Shown here: in pieces, positions 22,001 through 30,887 of the stretch
How the letters are laid out: every line of letters starts with the position of its first letter
Position numbering within the stretch: the first letter of the stretch is position 1
The notes under the pieces: generated by a model
Databases searched by the model: none
The model's input: the letters and a program-made list of their open reading frames with translations, nothing else
Told to the model about the DNA's origin: nothing
Translations under genes and position numbers: made by a program
Source: Nakamurella lactea DSM 19367
Lineage (GTDB): Bacteria; Actinomycetota; Actinomycetes; Mycobacteriales; Nakamurellaceae
Direction: 5' to 3'
Length of the DNA: 64,000 nt
Assembly: GCF_000426645.1 (NCBI RefSeq)
Contig: NZ_AUFT01000005.1
Span: 1-64,000 of the forward strand

Positions 22001-22103
22001 TCCCCGCGGCAGTGACCCGGGTGAGTTCGTCGACGACTACCGCCGGACCGCCCGCCGGGCCCGTCGAGCGGTCGACCAGCTGTTCGACCGCGATCCGGGA
22101 TGA
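19029..22103 (+). CDS. glnE: Glutamine synthetase adenylyltransferase / deadenylylase
   Basis: A 1024-residue two-headed nucleotidyltransferase that adds AMP to and removes it from glutamine synthetase according to nitrogen status. Two half-repeats are visible, each with a nucleotidyltransferase motif: KAGARELNYLSDVDVLF near residue 238 (deadenylylation half) and GRLGGGELGYGSDADVIYV near 745 (adenylylation half). Both halves also carry the KLGPGGLRDVEF / KLGRGGLSDVEW helix motif and the LRPEG motif. Size is normal. It sits close to amtB-glnK-glnD, the upstream components of the same signalling chain. Confidence 0.96.
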   Translation: MSRPAPRAAVRYGLPDTDRTQADLALAGLATPDGLVAPGAEPVLGAISRAGRPRLAVATLARLLTAAGPDAPAITAALRDERGLRARLIAILGGSSALGDHLVAHPDAWPTLRVEPLQVALVDPTGTVRSMAAAVGLTPEAARCTGTDGARAPIHGPEAIPPLRRAYRDRLLLIAAHDLAPAVDATLEVVPLPSVCRALTDLADATLQTALAVAAAELPPSAAPCRLSVVALGKAGARELNYLSDVDVLFVADHPVLDLPAVGDQANDPPESAMLATASQLASSMMRICGSVAWEVDANLRPEGAAGALVRTPASHRAYYSRWAETWEFQAMLKARPAAGDPEAGREFLEIARAGVWSAAGRDSFVEDVQAMRRRVEANIPDAQRDRELKLGPGGLRDVEFAVQLLQLVHGRTDVSLRVTGTLMALRRLIQGGYVGRSDGAEMAGAYTFLRRAEHRLQLQRLRRTHLLPDSEVDLEWLARADGYTASGSESAAQVFAAERVRHAATVRRLHEKLFYRPLLNAVAAVGDDLRLSTEAAGERLAALGFSPDSALRHLTALTSGVSRRAAIQRTLLPVLLDSFAECPDPDGGLLAYRRVSEALADTPWFLRLLRDEGTVAIRLAELLGVSKLVAELLLRAPEVLRLIDDDAALVAVKPDTVAAALVARSRRAVAAQDAADSARSSRRHEMLRLACGDLLGLLDLPQVMIGLTKVAEATLQAAFEGARRQVEADRGPIQGRLAVIGMGRLGGGELGYGSDADVIYVAEPDEGADVDQVLAACTTVTELIGRNLGRSSPDPALALDTALRPEGRNGQLVRTLDSYRSYWRKFAAPWERQAMLRARPVAGDDELGAEFVAAADEFRYPADGLDHHDVIEIRRIKARVDTERLPRGADPTTHVKLGRGGLSDVEWTVQLLQLQHGGRVEGLRTTATLPALDAALDAGLISREQARRLGAAWTLAARVRNALMLVLGKPEDQIPRQGHALEATAEALGYPRGSDPGEFVDDYRRTARRARRAVDQLFDRDPG

Positions 22104-22170
22104 CGGCCGTCGGCTGAACGTCGTCAGGCTGATGTGCCTTGGATGGCGATCCGTTTGGGATGATGGCCCG

Positions 22171-23784
22171 GTGCCTAACTGGATCTGGATCCTCATTGTC
22201 GTAGTTGTCGTTGTCGCCGCGTTGTTCGTGGTCGGCCTGATGCGGGCGAACCGCCGTCGGATCTCGCTGCGGGACACAGCGCCGACCAAGCCTGCGGCCG
22301 TTGACGCCGGCAAGCCTCCCGCGAAGGGCGGCTACAAGGCCGGCGGATCGATCTCGTTCTCCAGTGGATCCGGGACAGCCGTGCAGGACCGGCCGCCGGC
22401 GCCGGCCCCCGAACCCTCACCAGAACCCGAACGCACCGAACCTTCACCTCAGGCAGAACCGTCGCCCGGAGCCGAATCGTCAGCTGCGGTCGAGCCTGCC
22501 GTCGAACCAGCCGCTGAGTCGCGGCCCGCGGAGGACGCAGTTCCGGGCGCGCAATCCGGGTCGGTAGCGCAAGCGACGCCGGTCGAAGACGCGGCAGCGG
22601 TGCCGACCGAGGAGGCCCTCCCTGCGGTGACCGGCCCGGCGGTCGAAACGACCCCGGCCCCTACCACTGCGGCACCCAGCACTGCGGAATCCAGCCCTGC
22701 GGAATCCACCACTGCGGAATCCACCACTGCGGAATCCAGCACTGCGGAATCCAGCACTGCGGAATCCAGCACTGCGGAATCCAGCACTCCGGAATCCACC
22801 ACTGCGGCCCCCGCCACCGTGCAAGCCACCGGCGTGGAGCCATCGCCGGATACCGAGATCGCCCCGACCGACGGCCGGCTCAACCGCCTGCGCGGCCGGC
22901 TCTCCCGCTCACAGAACGCCTTCGGCCGCTCCATGCTCGGCCTGCTCGGGGCCGGCACGATGGACGAGGACTCCTGGACGGATGTCGAGGACACCCTGTT
23001 GCTGGCCGATCTCGGCGCGCAGGCGTCAGCCGAGATCGCCGAGAAGCTGCGGGCCGAAGTGGCGGCCAACGGCATCGGCAGCAGCGCCGAGGCCAGGGCG
23101 CTGCTCCGTCGGGTCCTGGTGGAGGCCGTCGACCCGAGCATGGAACGCAGCGTCCGGGCACTGCCGCACGACGGCCGGCCGTCGGTGTCGCTGGTGGTCG
23201 GCGTCAACGGAACGGGAAAGACCACCACCACCGGCAAACTGGCCAGGGTGCTGGTGGCCGACGGTCACAAGGTGGTGCTCGGGGCCGCCGACACCTTCCG
23301 GGCGGCTGCAGCGGACCAGCTGGCTACCTGGGCGGAACGTGCCGGCGCCACCGTGGTGCGCGCCGATGCCGGCGCCGACCCGGCCTCCGTCGCCTTCGAT
23401 GCGGTGAAGACCGGGATCGCGACCGGCGCCGATGCGGTGTTGATCGACACCGCGGGGCGCCTGCACACCAAGGCCGGCCTGATGGACGAACTGGGAAAGG
23501 TCAAGCGGGTCGTCGAAAAACAGGCCGAGGTGGACGAGGTGCTGCTGGTGCTGGACGCCACCACCGGACAGAACGGGTTGGTCCAGGCCAGGGTGTTCGC
23601 CGAGGTCGTCAACATCACCGGCATCGTGCTGACCAAACTGGACGGGACCGCCAAGGGCGGGATCGTGGTGGCCGTGCAACGGGCCCTCGGGGTGCCGGTC
23701 AAGTTGGTCGGGCTCGGCGAGGGACCGGACGATCTGGCCCCGTTCGAAGCCGGCGCCTTCGTGGACGCCCTGCTCGGCGACTGA
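22171..23784 (+). CDS. ftsY: Signal recognition particle receptor FtsY
   Basis: A 537-residue SRP GTPase receptor. A single N-terminal membrane segment (WIWILIVVVVVVAALFVVGL) follows the GTG start, then a long acidic low-complexity region (about residues 45-230) with ten Thr/Ala/Glu/Ser repeats. The NG domain fills the C-terminal 300 residues: G1 GVNGTGKTTTTGK near 344, DTFRAAAADQL, G3 DTAGRLHTK and G4 TKLDGTAKGG. It receives ribosome-SRP complexes together with the product of ffh, which lies five genes downstream. The acidic linker is longer than usual because of the repeats. Confidence 0.95.
   Translation: MPNWIWILIVVVVVVAALFVVGLMRANRRRISLRDTAPTKPAAVDAGKPPAKGGYKAGGSISFSSGSGTAVQDRPPAPAPEPSPEPERTEPSPQAEPSPGAESSAAVEPAVEPAAESRPAEDAVPGAQSGSVAQATPVEDAAAVPTEEALPAVTGPAVETTPAPTTAAPSTAESSPAESTTAESTTAESSTAESSTAESSTAESSTPESTTAAPATVQATGVEPSPDTEIAPTDGRLNRLRGRLSRSQNAFGRSMLGLLGAGTMDEDSWTDVEDTLLLADLGAQASAEIAEKLRAEVAANGIGSSAEARALLRRVLVEAVDPSMERSVRALPHDGRPSVSLVVGVNGTGKTTTTGKLARVLVADGHKVVLGAADTFRAAAADQLATWAERAGATVVRADAGADPASVAFDAVKTGIATGADAVLIDTAGRLHTKAGLMDELGKVKRVVEKQAEVDEVLLVLDATTGQNGLVQARVFAEVVNITGIVLTKLDGTAKGGIVVAVQRALGVPVKLVGLGEGPDDLAPFEAGAFVDALLGD
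22666..22815 (+). repeat. 15-bp tandem repeats in the ftsY acidic linker
   Basis: About ten copies of ACTGCGGAATCCAGC and close variants, encoding TAESS or TAEST five-residue units. The period is a multiple of three, so copy changes keep the frame. Confidence 0.92.
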
Positions 23785-23845
23785 CCCGCGCGAGCTGCCG
23801 GCCAAGGGTCGCCGGCAACGAGATGGCAACTTAGCGGTCCACCGG

Positions 23846-23883
23846 TTCACACCCGGGAAACATTCGGGAACGGTCGGGGCAAC
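23846..23883. promoter_or_regulatory. GlnR-like box upstream of amtB
   Basis: TTCAC-N6-GAAAC-N6-GAACG-N6-GCAAC, with each five-base block 11 bp from the next. This matches the spacing and alternation of the actinobacterial GlnR consensus (gTnAC-N6-GaAAC, twice); the second GaAAC-type block is perfect, the third is weak. It lies about 65-100 bp before amtB, where nitrogen control is expected. The remaining 23785-23946 holds a perfect GGGAATTCCC at 23922-23931 and the amtB ribosome-binding site. Confidence 0.5.
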
Positions 23884-23946
23884 ACAACTGCGGGACAGTC
23901 TGCGAGTCCGAGGGAATTCCCCTCACCGGCCGTCTCGGAGGCTTGT

Positions 23947-25358
23947 ATGGTCCCCACGCTCGATACCGGAAACAACGCCTGGCTGCTCGCATCCGCGGCC
24001 TTGGTGTTGCTAATGACGCCAGGAGTGGCGTTCTTCTACGGCGGCATGGTCCGTCGCAAATCTGTGCTCAACATGATGATGATGTCGTTCTCGGCGATGG
24101 GCGTCGTCGGCATCGTCTACGTGTTGTGGGGGTACTCGATGTCGTTCTCGCCGAACGTGGCCGGCGGCCTGTTCGGCGACCCGGCAACGGCTTTCGGCAT
24201 GAAAGGGCTGTTCCCGGAGGGAGTCAACGCCGACGGCATCGAGACCGTCGCCAATTCCGTGCTGAGCGGCAGCGGCGTCAGCTCGATGGCGTTCGTCGCC
24301 TTCCAGCTGACCTTCGCGATCATCACCGTGGCGCTGATCTCCGGGTCGGTCGCGGACCGGATGAAGTTCTCCACCTGGCTGGTCTTCTCCGGCGTCTGGG
24401 TCACCCTCGTGTACTTCCCGATGGCCCATATGGTCTGGGGCGGCGGATTGCTCTCCGGCTGGGAGAACGGTATTGCGGCAAAGCTTTTCGGCACCACAGA
24501 CGGCGTAGCGAGCGTGGCGCCGATCGACTTCGCCGGTGGCACCGTCGTGCACATCAATGCCGGCGTCGCCGGCCTGATGCTGGCTCTGCTGTTGGGCAAG
24601 CGCCGCGGCTTCGGCAAGGAGCCGATGCGCCCGCACAACGTGCCGTACACCATGCTCGGCGCCGCGCTGCTGTGGTTCGGTTGGTTCGGCTTCAATGCCG
24701 GTTCCGCCGGCGCAGCCAATGGCCTGGCGGGTCTGGCCTGGCTGAACACCTCCACCGCCACCTCGGCGGCGATGCTCGGTTGGTTGGCGGTCGAGATGAT
24801 CAGGGACAAGCACGCCACGGGTGTCGGGGCAGCCTCGGGTGTGGTGGCCGGCCTGGTTGCCATCACCCCGGCGGCCGGCGCACTGAGCCCGGTCGGCGCG
24901 ATCGCACTTGGTCTGGTTGCCGGGGTGATCTGTGCTCTGGCAGTGGGTCTGAAGTACCGCCTGGGCTACGACGATTCGCTCGACGTGGTCGGCGTGCACC
25001 TGGTCGGGGGCATTATCGGCACCGTCGGCATCGGCTTCCTCGGAACCGACACCGGCCTGTTCTACGGCGGCGGCGGCAAGCAGTTGGTGGTGCAGATCGT
25101 GATAGCGGCCTGCGCGATCGTCTTCTCCGCGGTGCTCACCACCGTCATCGGCCTTGCCCTGAAGTACACGATGGGTCTACGGGCCGACGAAGAGAACGAA
25201 GCTGACGGGCTCGACATCACCGTCCACGGTGAGAGTGCCTACGACACCGAAGGTTCGGTGGGGTCCGGCGGGTCCGGTGGCACGCTGGCCGGCCGGCCGA
25301 AGCCCACGTCGTCGTCCGCCCGGGACGGGGAAGAGTCGAGCAAGGAAGAGGTCAACGC

Positions 25359-25362
<4 letters not shown>
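23947..25362 (+). CDS. amtB: Ammonium transporter
   Basis: A 471-residue Amt/MEP/Rh channel with about eleven membrane helices. Hallmarks are TPGVAFFYGGMVRRKSVLNMMM near the N terminus, VDFAGGTVVHINAG-type motif (here IDFAGGTVVHINAGVAGL, with the pore His), WFGWFGFNAGSA and DDSLDVVGVHLVGGIIG (second pore His). The C-terminal cytosolic tail is long, Gly/Ser/Glu-rich and likely to meet the PII protein. GGAGG stands close to the ATG. The stop overlaps a short frame leading to glnK. Confidence 0.97.
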
Positions 25363-25768
<406 letters not shown>

Positions 25769-25795
25769 TCCGACAGCTCGAAGGGAATCCTGCTC

Positions 25796-28162
25796 GTGCC
25801 AACCCCTATCGGCGATTCCTACACCGATCTGCGGGCGGCATTGTTGGCCCGGACTCCGATGTCCGGTCCGGCCCGCAGTCGGGCACTGAGCAGACTCACC
25901 GACGGCTGGCTGGCCGAACTGGCGGTCGACTCCGGGGTGACGGTCGGCGGTGTCGAACTGGTGGCGGTCGGTGGCTACGGTCGCGCCGAGCTGTCGCCGT
26001 ACTCCGATCTCGACCTGGTGCTGCTGCACTCGTCCGAGACGCCCGACGACTACGCAGCAATGATCGCCGAGCGGCTCTGGTATCCGATCTGGGACTCGTC
26101 CGTCCGTCTTGACCACGCGATGCGCTCGGTCGGTGGTGCGCGGCAGGTTGCCCGGGTCGACCTGGCAGACCTGTTGGGAGTACTGGACATCCGGCACATC
26201 GCCGGCGACCCGGAGCTCGCCGTCACGCTGCGCAGGCGGGTACTGGGGGACTGGCGGGCGGATGCCGACCGGCGGCTCCCCGAACTGCTCGAGATGTGCC
26301 GGCGTCGGTGGGAGCGCAGTGGCGACCTGGCCTTCGCCACCACCGGTGACCTGAAGAATTCCCGTGGCGGCCTGCGCGACATGGTGGTGATGCGGGCGGT
26401 GGCGGCGTCATGGGTGGCCGACTGTCCGCACCAGGGGCTGGAGGAAGCCAGGTTCGACCTGCTGGCGGTGCGGGACGCCATGCACACCGTGACGGGGCGG
26501 GCAACCGACCGGCTGCAGCTGCAGGACCAGGACGCAGTTGCCGCCAGGCTGGGCCTGGCAGACCGAGACGACTTGTTGCGCATGGTTTCCGCCATCGGCC
26601 GCCGGGTCGGGCATGCGGTCGACCTGACCTGGCACCGGGTCAAGCGGGCACTGGACGGTCGTGCGGTCGGGGCCGCCCCGGTGGGTCGCGCCGATCGGCA
26701 CCCGCTGGCGCACGATGTGGTCGAGCAGGACGGCGAGGCCACCCTGGCCAAGTCTGCCGACCCGGCCGGCGACCCTGCTCTCCCGCTGCGGGTGGCCGCG
26801 GCAGCAGCCCAGGCCGGGATCCCGATCGGGCCGGCGACCTTGGCCCGGTTGGCGCGGCTCTGTCCGCCGCTGCCCGAGCGGTGGCCGGCGACCGCCGGTG
26901 CGGAGTTCCTGCGGCTGCTCGGCGCCGGCGGACCGTTGGTCGGCGTCTGGGAGTCGATGGATCAGGTCGGCCTGATCAGTTCGTTGCTGCCCGGATGGGA
27001 GCGGCTGCGGTCGATGCCGCAGCGGGATCCGGTCCACGCCTACACCGTCGACCGGCACCTGGTGCAGACCGTGGTGGAGGCGGCCGCGCTGGTCCGACGG
27101 GTGGTCAGACCCGACCTGTTGCTGATCGCTGCGCTGCTGCACGACATCGGCAAGGGCACCGGGCGGGATCATTCGGTGGCCGGCGCCGAACTGGCCGGTC
27201 CGCTCTGTCGGCGGTTCGGGCTGGCCGAGCCGGACATCGAGGTGGTCGTGACCCTCGTCCGGCACCACCTGCTGCTGGCCGAGACCGCGACCCGACGTGA
27301 CCCGGACGATCCGGCAACGGTGGCGCTGATCGCCGAGGCGGTCGGGACGGTGGGAGTGCTGGACCTGCTGCAGGCTCTCACCGAGGCTGACGCGTTGGCG
27401 GCCGGGCCGGCCGCCTGGACGAGTTGGAAGGCCCAGCAGGTGGCGACACTGGCGGCCCGGACCCGGGCGGCGCTCGGCGGCTGGCGGTCGGCGGAACCGG
27501 AACCGCAGCTCGACCCGGAACCGCAGCCCGACCCGGAGCTCGGGCCGGAGCTGCGGGCGGCCGGCACCGAGCTCACGGTGCAGGTACATCCGGCGGCCGA
27601 TGGACTGACCGTGGTGGTCGAGGCACCCGACCGGGTCGGACTGCTGGCCGACATCGCCGGGGCCCTGACCGCCCAGCGGCTGAGCATCCGGTCGGCGACG
27701 GTCCGGACGGACCGCGGCAGGGCGGTGCAGACCTGGCAGGCCGAGCCGGAATTCGGCGACCCGCCCGAGCCGTCGACCGTCCGGGCGCTGCTGGTGGCCG
27801 CGCTGGCCGAGCCCGGCAACCCCGGGCCGGTGCGACGGCGATCGGCAGCGCAGCGGCCGGCCAGGAAAGACTTCGCTGCCCCTGAGGTGCTCGTCATCGA
27901 CGGTGCATCCGAGATGGCCACCGTGGTCGAGATCCGCGCGCACGACGCGGCCGGCCTACTGCACACCGCCGCCCGGGCGGTGGCGGCGACCGGCGCGACC
28001 GTCGTCACCGCGCTGGTGCACACCTGGGGCGCCGAGGCCGTCGACGTGCTGTACCTGCGTGGGGCCAACGGCAGGCCGTTGCCCTCGCAGGCGGCCGAGC
28101 GGCTGGCGACGCTGCTGCGGGCTGCGCTCGCTGCGGACGGGTCCGCGGCCGGTCCGGGATAG
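25796..28162 (+). CDS. glnD: PII nucleotidyltransferase / nucleotidyl-removing enzyme
   Basis: A 788-residue GlnD. Order of domains: nucleotidyltransferase near residues 55-80 (VGGYGRAELSPYSDLDLVL), a linker helix domain, the metal HD domain near 438 (IAALLHDIGKGTGRDHS) for removing the nucleotide, and two ACT domains near 595 and 705 that sense glutamine. The linker between HD and ACT1 contains a PEPQLDPEPQPDPE repeat. The start GTG 25796 lies behind AAGGGAA. It completes the amtB-glnK-glnD nitrogen operon. Confidence 0.95.
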   Translation: MPTPIGDSYTDLRAALLARTPMSGPARSRALSRLTDGWLAELAVDSGVTVGGVELVAVGGYGRAELSPYSDLDLVLLHSSETPDDYAAMIAERLWYPIWDSSVRLDHAMRSVGGARQVARVDLADLLGVLDIRHIAGDPELAVTLRRRVLGDWRADADRRLPELLEMCRRRWERSGDLAFATTGDLKNSRGGLRDMVVMRAVAASWVADCPHQGLEEARFDLLAVRDAMHTVTGRATDRLQLQDQDAVAARLGLADRDDLLRMVSAIGRRVGHAVDLTWHRVKRALDGRAVGAAPVGRADRHPLAHDVVEQDGEATLAKSADPAGDPALPLRVAAAAAQAGIPIGPATLARLARLCPPLPERWPATAGAEFLRLLGAGGPLVGVWESMDQVGLISSLLPGWERLRSMPQRDPVHAYTVDRHLVQTVVEAAALVRRVVRPDLLLIAALLHDIGKGTGRDHSVAGAELAGPLCRRFGLAEPDIEVVVTLVRHHLLLAETATRRDPDDPATVALIAEAVGTVGVLDLLQALTEADALAAGPAAWTSWKAQQVATLAARTRAALGGWRSAEPEPQLDPEPQPDPELGPELRAAGTELTVQVHPAADGLTVVVEAPDRVGLLADIAGALTAQRLSIRSATVRTDRGRAVQTWQAEPEFGDPPEPSTVRALLVAALAEPGNPGPVRRRSAAQRPARKDFAAPEVLVIDGASEMATVVEIRAHDAAGLLHTAARAVAATGATVVTALVHTWGAEAVDVLYLRGANGRPLPSQAAERLATLLRAALAADGSAAGPG

Positions 28163-28171
28163 CCTGTCGGA

Positions 28172-29740
28172 GTGTTCGAGACTCTTTCCGACCGGCTGTC
28201 CGGCGTCCTCACGGGCATCCGTGGCAAAGGCCGGCTGACCCCCGCCGATATCGATGCGACCTGCCGGGAGATCCGGATCGCCCTACTGGAGGCCGACGTC
28301 GCGCTGCCCGTGGTCCGGCAGTTCATCGCCGCGATCAAGGAACGCGCCTCCAGCGAGGAGATCTCGCAGGCGCTGAACCCGGCCCAGCAGGTCATCAAGA
28401 TCGTCAACGAAGAACTCATCGCCATCCTGGGCGGTGAGACCAGGCGGCTGCAGTTCGCGAAGAACCCACCCACCGTCATCCTGCTGGCCGGCCTGCAGGG
28501 CGCCGGCAAGACCACCCTCGCCGGCAAGCTGGCGAAGTGGCTCAAGGGCCAGGGGCACACGCCGCTGCTGGTGGCCGCGGACCTGCAGCGGCCGAATGCC
28601 GTCACCCAGCTACAGGTGGTCGGCGAGCAGGCCGGCGTCACCGTCTTCGCGCCCGAGCCCGGCAACGGGGTCGGCGACCCAGTAGCGGTGTCAAGGGCCG
28701 GCATCGAGACCGCGAAGTCCAAGCAGTACGACGTGGTGGTGGTCGACACCGCCGGCCGGCTCGGTGTCGACGCCGAGATGATGGCGCAGGCCGCCAACAT
28801 CCGCGACGCCGTCGATCCGGACGAGATCCTGTTCGTGGTCGACGCGATGATCGGCCAGGACGCGGTGGCCACCGCCGAGGCGTTCCGCGACGGCGTCGGC
28901 TTCACCGGCGTGGTGCTGACCAAGCTCGACGGCGACGCCCGCGGCGGTGCCGCGCTGTCGGTGCGGCAGGTCACCGGCGCGCCGATCATGTTCGCCTCCA
29001 CCGGCGAGAAGCTCGGCGATTTCGATACCTTCCACCCTGACCGGATGGCCTCCCGGATCCTCGGCATGGGCGACATGCTGACGCTGATCGAGCAGGCCGA
29101 GCAGGTCTTCGAGCAAGAAGAAGCCGAGCAGATGGCGGCCAAGCTGGCCGGCGACGACTTCACCCTCGAGGACTTCCTGCAGCAGATGCAGATGCTCAAA
29201 CGGATGGGCCCGATCGGCGGCCTGCTCGGCATGCTGCCCGGCGCCGGCCAGATGAAGGAGGCGATGGCCAACATCGACGATCGCGACGTCGACCGGACCG
29301 CCGCCATCATCCAGTCGATGACGCCGCAGGAGCGGGCCAACCCGAAGATCATCCAGTCGTCCCGGCGACAGCGGATCGCCAGGGGATCGGGATCCACTGT
29401 CTCCCAGGTCAACTCGCTGGTCGATCGGTTCTTCGAGGCCCGCAAGATGATGTCGTCGATGGCCGGCCAGTTCGGCATGCGACGGATGAACAACAAGAAG
29501 CAGAAGGGCAAGAAGGGCAAGAAGGGCAAGGGTTCCGGCCGCGGCCCCACCCCGCCGAAGATGAAGGGGATGCCCGGCGGATTCCCCGGCATGCCAGGCC
29601 TGCCCAACGGCCTGCCCGGCGGTATGCCCGGTCTGCCCGCCGGTGCCGGCGGCAAGGGTCAGCTGCCCGGCGGATTCTCGCTGGACGACCTACCGGCCGA
29701 CTTCGACCCGACGAAGATCCAGTTCCCCAAGGGGAAATGA
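28172..29740 (+). CDS. ffh: Signal recognition particle protein Ffh
   Basis: A 522-residue SRP54 GTPase. The N domain (FETLSDRLSGVLTGIRGKG) is followed by the G domain with GLQGAGKTTLAGK near residue 106, DLQRPNAVTQL, DTAGRLGVD and TKLDGDARGG, and by the Met-rich M domain with FLQQMQMLKRMGPIG and the RNA-binding segment SRRQRIARGSG. A Lys-rich run and a Gly/Met/Pro-rich tail end the protein. The start is GTG; it follows glnD by nine bases. With FtsY it targets membrane proteins. Confidence 0.96.
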   Translation: MFETLSDRLSGVLTGIRGKGRLTPADIDATCREIRIALLEADVALPVVRQFIAAIKERASSEEISQALNPAQQVIKIVNEELIAILGGETRRLQFAKNPPTVILLAGLQGAGKTTLAGKLAKWLKGQGHTPLLVAADLQRPNAVTQLQVVGEQAGVTVFAPEPGNGVGDPVAVSRAGIETAKSKQYDVVVVDTAGRLGVDAEMMAQAANIRDAVDPDEILFVVDAMIGQDAVATAEAFRDGVGFTGVVLTKLDGDARGGAALSVRQVTGAPIMFASTGEKLGDFDTFHPDRMASRILGMGDMLTLIEQAEQVFEQEEAEQMAAKLAGDDFTLEDFLQQMQMLKRMGPIGGLLGMLPGAGQMKEAMANIDDRDVDRTAAIIQSMTPQERANPKIIQSSRRQRIARGSGSTVSQVNSLVDRFFEARKMMSSMAGQFGMRRMNNKKQKGKKGKKGKGSGRGPTPPKMKGMPGGFPGMPGLPNGLPGGMPGLPAGAGGKGQLPGGFSLDDLPADFDPTKIQFPKGK

Positions 29741-29744
29741 CCGG

Positions 29745-30887
29745 GTGGCCGATACCGACGCCGAGCGAACTCCGATGAAACGCGCTGATCGTCTGCACAT
29801 CGTCGGCACCGATGCGGCCACCGGGGAGCCGGTCGAGCGTTGGACCGCCGAGGGCCGGTTCGTCGACGGACCGGTCGCCGGGGCCGTCGAACTCGGTGGC
29901 TGGACCCTGCCCGGCCTGGTGGACGCGCACTGCCACATCGGCTACTCGATGCGCGGCGCGGTCGACCTGCCGACCGCCGAGCGGCAGGCGCGCGACGACC
30001 TGGCCGCCGGCGTACTGCTGATCCGCGACTGCGGTTCACCCATCGATACCAGCGCCCTGGCCGGCCGGGACGACCTGCCGGTGCTGATCCGGGCCGGCCG
30101 ACACATCGCCCGCCCCAAGCGGTACATCCGGGACCTCGGCGTCGACCTGGACGACCCGGCCGACCTGCCGGCCGAGGTGGCGCGGCAGATCGAGTACGGC
30201 AGTGCGCCGTTCGGTACCGGCTGGATCAAGCTGGTGGGGGACTGGATCGACCGGGACATCGGCGACCTGGCGCCGTTGTGGCCGGACGACGTACTGGCCG
30301 AGGCGATTGCGGTGGCACACGGCGCCGGGGTGCGGGTCACCGCGCACGTGTTCGCCGAGGACGCACTGCCGGGCCTGCTGGCCGCCGGCATCGACTGCAT
30401 CGAGCACGGCACCGGGCTGACGCCGGCGACGATCGACGAGATGGTCCGCGGCGGCGTGCACCTGGTGCCGACCCTGATCAACATCGAAAACTTCCCCGAC
30501 TTCGCCGAGGCGGCAACGCGATTCCCGGCCTACGCCAAGCACATGCGGGACCTGTACGAGCGGCGCGACGAGACCTTCGCGATGGCGGTGGAGGCCGGGA
30601 TCGCCGTGCACGCCGGCACGGACGCCGGCGGCTACATCGAGCACGGCCGGATCGCCGACGAGGTCGCGGCGCTGGCCGGCATCGACGGGCTGACGGCGCG
30701 GCAGGCGATGGACGTCGCCTCGCACCGGGCCAGAGCTTGGCTCGGGGCGCCCGTCGGCGGCATCGGCGACCCGGCCGACCTGGTGGTCTACCCCGCCGAC
30801 CCGGCCGAGGACCTGGCTGTGCTGAAGTCTCCGCTCGCGGTGATTCGCGCCGGGGTCGTGCGGTCCGGCTCAGCATGGCGGGCGTGA
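29745..30887 (+). CDS. Metal-dependent amidohydrolase
   Basis: A 380-residue TIM-barrel amidohydrolase. Metal ligands expected for the superfamily are present in order: HCH in LVDAHCHIGY, a Lys in GWIKLVGDW that may be carboxylated, VTAHVFAED, IEHGTGL and the catalytic Asp in VHAGTDAGG. This resembles imidazolonepropionase-like or prolidase-like enzymes; the substrate is unknown. I chose GTG 29745, five bases after ffh with GGGGAAA upstream; ATG 29775 is the other good candidate. The TGA overlaps the GTG of the next gene. Confidence 0.85.
   Translation: MADTDAERTPMKRADRLHIVGTDAATGEPVERWTAEGRFVDGPVAGAVELGGWTLPGLVDAHCHIGYSMRGAVDLPTAERQARDDLAAGVLLIRDCGSPIDTSALAGRDDLPVLIRAGRHIARPKRYIRDLGVDLDDPADLPAEVARQIEYGSAPFGTGWIKLVGDWIDRDIGDLAPLWPDDVLAEAIAVAHGAGVRVTAHVFAEDALPGLLAAGIDCIEHGTGLTPATIDEMVRGGVHLVPTLINIENFPDFAEAATRFPAYAKHMRDLYERRDETFAMAVEAGIAVHAGTDAGGYIEHGRIADEVAALAGIDGLTARQAMDVASHRARAWLGAPVGGIGDPADLVVYPADPAEDLAVLKSPLAVIRAGVVRSGSAWRA

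Noticed and set aside
18666-22313. Very long minus-strand open frame opposite glnE
   Set aside because: A 1215-codon frame rich in Arg, Gln, Gly and Pro with no domain; glnE on the plus strand is certain, so this is an antisense shadow.
22666-22815. Regular repeats in ftsY as a CRISPR array
   Set aside because: The 15-bp units follow each other without spacers and stay in the ftsY reading frame, so they are a coding minisatellite.
27169-29655. Long minus-strand open frame opposite ffh and glnD
   Set aside because: Ser/Ala/Arg-rich with no motif and fully opposite two well-recognised genes.
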